A DNA stretch of 64,000 nucleotides, from contig DASRSL010000089.1 in the NCBI GenBank assembly GCA_035656495.1, forward strand, positions 62,001-126,000. Direction: 5' to 3'. Position 1 is the stretch's first letter. Each line of letters starts with the position of its first letter. This DNA is from Roseiarcus sp035656495. GTDB lineage: Bacteria > Pseudomonadota > Alphaproteobacteria > Rhizobiales > Beijerinckiaceae. Both the position numbers and the translations under genes were made by a program. Under the pieces are notes generated by a model that saw nothing but the letters and a program-made list of their open reading frames with translations, ran no database searches and was not told where the DNA came from. Positions 61,783 through 64,000 of this stretch are shown here, piece after piece.

Positions 61783-62253
61783 TCACAGCGCCTTCGCCGC
61801 CGCCAGCGCCTCCTCGGCGTGCCCGGGCACTTTCACCTTGCGCCAGATTTTTGCGACCCGCCCCTCGCGGTCGATAAGGAAGGTCGAGCGCTCAACGCCG
61901 AAATATTTGCGGCCGTACATGCTCTTTTCCTTCCACACGCCGTAGGCCTCGATCGCCGCCCTCTCCGGGTCGGCGGCCAGTTCGATGGCGAGGCCGTGCT
62001 TCTTTTTGAACTTGGCGTGGCTCGCCTCGCTGTCGGGCGAGACGCCGACGACCGCCGCTCCGGCGGCGTCGAACTTGGCCTTGAGGCCGCTGAAGGCGAT
62101 CGCCTCGGCGGTGCAGCCCGAAGTATCGTCCTTGGGATAGAAATAGAGGATGACCGCCCTGCCTTTGTAGTCGGCGAGCCGCGCGTGACCGCCTCCGTCA
62201 GCCGGCAGCGCGAAATCGGGAGCGGGGTCGCCCACGCCTAGTTCTTTTGCCAT
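61783..62253 (-). CDS. bcp: Peroxiredoxin, Bcp family
   Basis: The 156-residue thiol peroxidase has YFYPKDDTSGCTAEAIAF with the peroxidatic Cys 47. The resolving Cys five residues later in E. coli Bcp (GCTVEACGL) is Ala/Ile-flanked and missing here, and no other Cys is seen in the protein. It therefore probably works as a 1-Cys enzyme needing an outside thiol. ATG 62253 has GAGG upstream and the family start. Confidence 0.92.
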   Translation of the reverse strand: MAKELGVGDPAPDFALPADGGGHARLADYKGRAVILYFYPKDDTSGCTAEAIAFSGLKAKFDAAGAAVVGVSPDSEASHAKFKKKHGLAIELAADPERAAIEAYGVWKEKSMYGRKYFGVERSTFLIDREGRVAKIWRKVKVPGHAEEALAAAKAL

Positions 62254-62455
62254 GTCGCCCTCGTTTAGTCTCAATGTCGTTTCAATGCGGGCGCAAGAGG
62301 CTCAGGCCCGTGCGGCAAGAGTGGCCCGGCGCGCCGGGCGTTTCAAGCGGCCAGGATCGCGACCAGGGCGGCGGCGCGACCGGCGCTGGATCGAAATCAA
62401 TGGATAATGGATAAGGCGTTCAATATCGCTTTGAGTCACGGAGGGTGATCCCGGA

Positions 62456-64000
62456 TTGGTCGGTTGGTTCGACGTCCGAACCCGCGTGCGCGCCCGGTCC
62501 GCCATGCGCCGCATGTGCGCCAGCGCCGCCGGTCCGCGCCTTTCCTCGCCTGCGCGGCGCGCTCGCGCGCGGCGGGCCGCGCGGGTCGTCGGGCGCGTGG
62601 CGGAAGCCGCAGCGCTGGTCACGCTCCTCGCGGTTCTGGTTCTTGCGGCGCGCCTCGCCCACGGGCCGATCTACCTCCAGACGCTGCACGACAAGATCGC
62701 CTCGAGCCTGCAGGAGCGCGTCGGCGACCGCTATCTGATCGATCTCGGACCGACCTATCTCATGCACGACGCCTGGGGGGTCGGCCTGGGCTTCCGCCGA
62801 CTGACGGTGCGCGACGCCGCCGGGCGGAAGGTGCTGGCCGCGCCGGGCGGCAAGATCGGGCTCGACCCGTTTGCGCTAGTTCTCGCGCAAGTGAAGGTTC
62901 GGCGTCTCGAACTGGACGGCCTCGATCTCCGCCTCAGGGTCGCGCCTGACGGCGCCTTGTCGATCGCCGTGTCGGGCGACGCGAGCGCCGCGCCGATCGC
63001 GCTGCCTTCCGGCGCCCCGGGCGCCGGAAGCCTCAACCTCGCCGTTCTGATCCGCGCCAGCGCGGAGGCGATGGCCGGCGCCGGACAGGCGGTCGACCGG
63101 CTGACGCTCGCCAACGGTAGTTTCGAGATCGACAACGAGGCGACGCATCGGTTCGTGACCTACCGGGACTTCAACCTCGTCTTCGACCGGTCTGGCGAGC
63201 AGGCGGCCGCCAGGATCACCGCCGTCGGGGAAGCCGGGCCGTGGACGATGAAGGCCCGGGCGAGCGACGGGGAAGCGCCGACTGTCGCGATCGAGGCGCA
63301 CGACGTGAGTCTCGCCGACCTCGAAGCGTTCGACAAGAAACCGCCGCCCCTGTTCGCCAAAGGGCCGATCGGGTTCAAGCTCGAGGGGCGCCTCAACCCG
63401 GACCAAACCCTTCAGAGCCTGACCGGGCGCTTCGCCGTGGGAGCGGGGAAGGTTCAGCTCAACAATCCTGACGCCCTGCCGTTTCTGGTCGACGAGGCGT
63501 CGGGCCGAGTCGATTGGGACGAGACTGCAAAAAGCCTTCGCATCAGCAAACTTGTCGTCCTTGCGGGCGAAACGCGCCTGAGCGCCGACGGTTGGGTGAC
63601 GCCGCCCGCCGATCCGAGCAAAGCATGGACCGTACGTCTCGAATCGAAAGACGCCCGGTTTGGCCCCGAACGCCTGGGCGAGAACGCGGTCGTCCTCGAC
63701 TCGCTCGTCGCCGATGCCCGTTTCCTTCCGCTCGAATCGCGGTTCGTCGTGGACGAATTCGCTGCGAAGGGTCCGACTTTCGACGGAGGGCTCAAAGCCG
63801 AGATTGCGCCGGATGGTCCGGGCGTGTCGCTCAAGTTCGACCTCAAGATCAATTCGAGCGTCACCCAGGACGTCATCCGCCTCTGGCCGCAATTCATCAA
63901 TCCCGACGTGCGCGACTGGGCCTCGCACAATCTGCACGGTGGGCGGATCGAGGGAACGATGGCGGCGAACTGGTCGGCCGCCGACATGGACGCGATGGAT
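62456..64000 (+). CDS. AsmA/DUF3971-like large envelope protein, 5' part (runs off window)
   Basis: The frame is open from the stop at 62432 to the window end (at least 515 residues), so the gene is longer. After an Arg-rich start there is one membrane anchor (AALVTLLAVLVLAARLA, near residue 65), then a long beta-rich repeat-like region (FRRLTVRDAAGRKVLAAPGGKIGLDP, NLAVLIRASAEAM, FEIDNEATHRFVTYRDFNLVFD) and the DUF3971 pattern DVIRLWPQFINPDVRDWASHNLHGGRIEGT. This resembles the YhdP/TamB-like lipid-bridge family. TTG 62456 follows GGAGGG at 10 bases; ATG 62504 is an alternative. Confidence 0.82.
   Translation, partial: MVGWFDVRTRVRARSAMRRMCASAAGPRLSSPARRARARRAARVVGRVAEAAALVTLLAVLVLAARLAHGPIYLQTLHDKIASSLQERVGDRYLIDLGPTYLMHDAWGVGLGFRRLTVRDAAGRKVLAAPGGKIGLDPFALVLAQVKVRRLELDGLDLRLRVAPDGALSIAVSGDASAAPIALPSGAPGAGSLNLAVLIRASAEAMAGAGQAVDRLTLANGSFEIDNEATHRFVTYRDFNLVFDRSGEQAAARITAVGEAGPWTMKARASDGEAPTVAIEAHDVSLADLEAFDKKPPPLFAKGPIGFKLEGRLNPDQTLQSLTGRFAVGAGKVQLNNPDALPFLVDEASGRVDWDETAKSLRISKLVVLAGETRLSADGWVTPPADPSKAWTVRLESKDARFGPERLGENAVVLDSLVADARFLPLESRFVVDEFAAKGPTFDGGLKAEIAPDGPGVSLKFDLKINSSVTQDVIRLWPQFINPDVRDWASHNLHGGRIEGTMAANWSAADMDAMD

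Overview
The window is about 64 kb of GC-rich chromosomal DNA. Its gene content (Liv-type ABC transport, xanthine-dehydrogenase-family hydroxylase, PsiF, YcsF/PxpA, DUF900-type hydrolase, short 'GRQGDIHQN...NQG' proteins) points to an alphaproteobacterium, probably Hyphomicrobiales (Rhizobiales). A Beijerinckiaceae/Methylocystaceae-like host is a guess. No rRNA, CRISPR array, prophage or replication origin was seen. One tRNA gene, tRNA-Leu(GAG), is present.

Region 1 (1-15.6 kb) carries a nearly complete coenzyme F420 pathway: cofE (cut by the window edge), cofD and cofC on +, and a fused CofG/CofH (FbiC) on -. It faces a minus-strand catabolic operon that reads, in transcription order: a PLP enzyme, the two CoA-transferase subunits, an F420/FMN luciferase-like oxidoreductase, an M20 amidohydrolase, a three-subunit molybdenum hydroxylase whose small subunit carries a fused CoxG domain, and a GntR/UTRA regulator. 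Cofactor supply, oxidation chemistry, amide hydrolysis and acyl-CoA activation are therefore encoded together. A 22-bp palindrome sits just upstream of the first gene.

Region 2 (16.1-29.7 kb) adds a full Liv transporter, a TorT/Rbs-like ABC transporter, and a split biotin-dependent carboxylase (biotin carboxylase, tiny BCCP, PxpB/PxpC carboxyltransferase halves) with PxpA. Divergent from it is a cupin plus SnoaL-like gene. A plausible reading is that regions 1 and 2 together take up and degrade a nitrogen-containing, amide- or lactam-like or heterocyclic compound. The substrate cannot be read from the sequence.

Region 3 (29.7-37 kb) is scarred accessory DNA: a DoxX relic, tandem 21-bp repeats, a TIGR03118-type protein between two related hairpin repeats, tRNA-Leu, a frameshifted MHS-type transporter, an ISNCY-like transposase relic running into an Uma2 nuclease-like gene, and an orphan ABC binding protein flanked by two inverted copies of a ~128-bp MITE-like element.

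Region 4 (37-64 kb) is mostly ordinary chromosome: an RND efflux pair, an alpha/beta hydrolase, MFS transporters, PAP2 phosphatase, SDR, an aldolase-like/PfkB-kinase/histidine-phosphatase run, two tiny conserved proteins, a lipoprotein hydrolase, transaldolase, a PadR relic, a multicopper oxidase with an exporter, an MntA/HepT-like pair overlapping a chromate transporter, a CPA1 antiporter, a His/Tyr-rich secreted protein, an M23 peptidase, a Bcp peroxiredoxin, and the start of an AsmA/DUF3971-like protein that runs off the window.
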